Assembly (NCBI GenBank): GCA_017650085.1
Contig: JAGCFN010000189.1
Span: forward strand, 1 to 32,914
Direction: 5' to 3'
From: Bacteroidaceae bacterium
Lineage (GTDB): Bacteria > Bacteroidota > Bacteroidia > Bacteroidales > Bacteroidaceae
DNA length: 32,914 nucleotides
Positions within the stretch are counted from its first letter, which is position 1. Each line of letters starts with the position of its first letter. The notes under the pieces were generated by a model. That model saw only the letters and a list, made by a program, of their open reading frames with translations, was not told the DNA's origin and did not search any database. The position numbers and the translations under genes were made by a program. Shown here in pieces: positions 32,405-32,914 of the stretch.

Positions 32405-32914
32405 TCAGATAGCGATTCCGCCGCGCTTTATGGTGTAGGTGCCGGCTGTGTATTCCTTCGAAGTCGTCTCGCCGGGAAGTGTGACGGTGGCTGTGGCGCC
32501 TTTCGGGATGGTGAAGGTCCATGTCCATTGGTCGCCTTTATAACGCCATTCGCTCTTGATGAGGCCGGCTGCCGATTTGTACTCCGCCTTGAGATGTCCC
32601 AGGCGTCTGTCGGGCACGGGTTTCATTATGATGTGCTTGAAACCAGGCTCCTTCGGGTCAGCAGCAATGCCGGCTGCAGTCTCCCAAAGCCATTCGCAGA
32701 CGCATCCGTAAGCATAATGATTGAAACTGTTCATGCCGCGCGGACCCATGCCGCCATCCACGGTATACGAGTTCCAACGCTCCCAAATGGTCGTTGCGCC
32801 GTTATCGACGGAGTAGAGCCACGACGGGTTCTTGTGTTGGAAGAGGAGTTCGTAGGCGATATCCTGCATGCCGTTCTCGGTGAGGGTTTGCATGAGGATG
32901 CTCGTGCCGAGGAA
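32405..32914 (-). CDS. Alpha-L-rhamnosidase-like glycoside hydrolase (GH78), C-terminal part, cut by window edge
   Basis: Only the last 169 codons are in the window; the frame stays open to the edge, and codons before the internal ATG at 32893 read FLGTSIL, continuing the family pattern, so that ATG is not the start. Visible are the end of the (alpha/alpha)6 catalytic barrel, with SWLYSVDNGATTIWERWNSY and GMNSFNHYAYGCVCEWLW (the Glu of TIWERW is a conserved acidic residue of the family), followed by the C-terminal beta-sandwich from about FKHIIMKPVPDRRLGHLKAEY. The full enzyme would remove rhamnose from plant or bacterial glycans. Signal peptide and catalytic core are outside. Confidence 0.88.
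   Translation of the reverse strand, partial: FLGTSILMQTLTENGMQDIAYELLFQHKNPSWLYSVDNGATTIWERWNSYTVDGGMGPRGMNSFNHYAYGCVCEWLWETAAGIAADPKEPGFKHIIMKPVPDRRLGHLKAEYKSAAGLIKSEWRYKGDQWTWTFTIPKGATATVTLPGETTSKEYTAGTYTIKRGGIAI

Noticed and set aside
32891..32893. ATG as start of a 162-residue protein
   Set aside because: The frame continues upstream with family-typical residues (FLGTSIL), so the gene is simply cut by the window edge.

Overview
The window reads as a chromosomal segment from a Bacteroidota bacterium, most likely order Bacteroidales (Prevotella/Bacteroides-like). Supporting signs are several gene starts preceded by the Bacteroidota promoter pattern (TAnnTTTG at -7, with TTG about 19-20 bp upstream in the best cases), little use of Shine-Dalgarno sites, a folP-cdaA pair, a MurF-alanine racemase fusion next to a GSCFA protein, and many SPII lipoproteins. 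The genus is inference. No rRNA, tRNA, CRISPR array, transposase or phage gene was seen.

Layout. 1-3480: the folP-cdaA operon (minus; cdaA is cut by the window edge) diverges from a lipoprotein-murF pair (plus). 3618-8038 (minus): an ABC importer operon for a metal chelate, heme or cobamide (binding lipoprotein, permease, ATPase) with a secreted GH20 hexosaminidase gene inserted between permease and ATPase. 8039-8863: an 825-bp gene-free stretch holding a leaderless-looking promoter, a 149-bp AT-rich palindromic element and a perfect 15-bp hairpin. 8864-12052 (minus): GSCFA protein and MurF-Alr fusion. 12138-15400 (plus): dxs-trkA with a 4-bp stop/start overlap. 15421-18424 (minus): HerA/DUF853 ATPase, DUF362 protein, YccF protein.

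18685-26007 is the most interesting part. A LuxR-type regulator with a hemerythrin-like domain (minus) diverges from a five-gene envelope operon (plus): outer-membrane barrel protein, imelysin (M75) lipoprotein, di-heme DUF1111 lipoprotein, second barrel protein, and a mono-heme cytochrome c lipoprotein. I read it as a candidate iron/redox-responsive metal acquisition or electron-transfer module. Parts of it (imelysin plus DUF1111) are known elsewhere; the combination with two barrels, the extra cytochrome and the hemerythrin-LuxR protein is what deserves checking.

26146-30479 (plus): a Rid/chorismatase-like protein, ychF and lgt, with two different four-helix-bundle (23S rRNA IVS-type) genes in the gaps on either side of ychF. 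Each of these small genes sits inside its own set of direct and inverted repeats, as if it were a cassette. 30430-32914 (minus): a helix-hairpin-helix/outer-membrane-like protein whose end overlaps lgt by 50 bp, and the C-terminal part of a GH78 rhamnosidase-like enzyme.

A second genome-scale signal is a family of short intergenic repeats (22-bp period in two arrays, inverted CACGTG-containing units in two others) placed directly after operon ends at 3495, 8762, 18574 and 26017.
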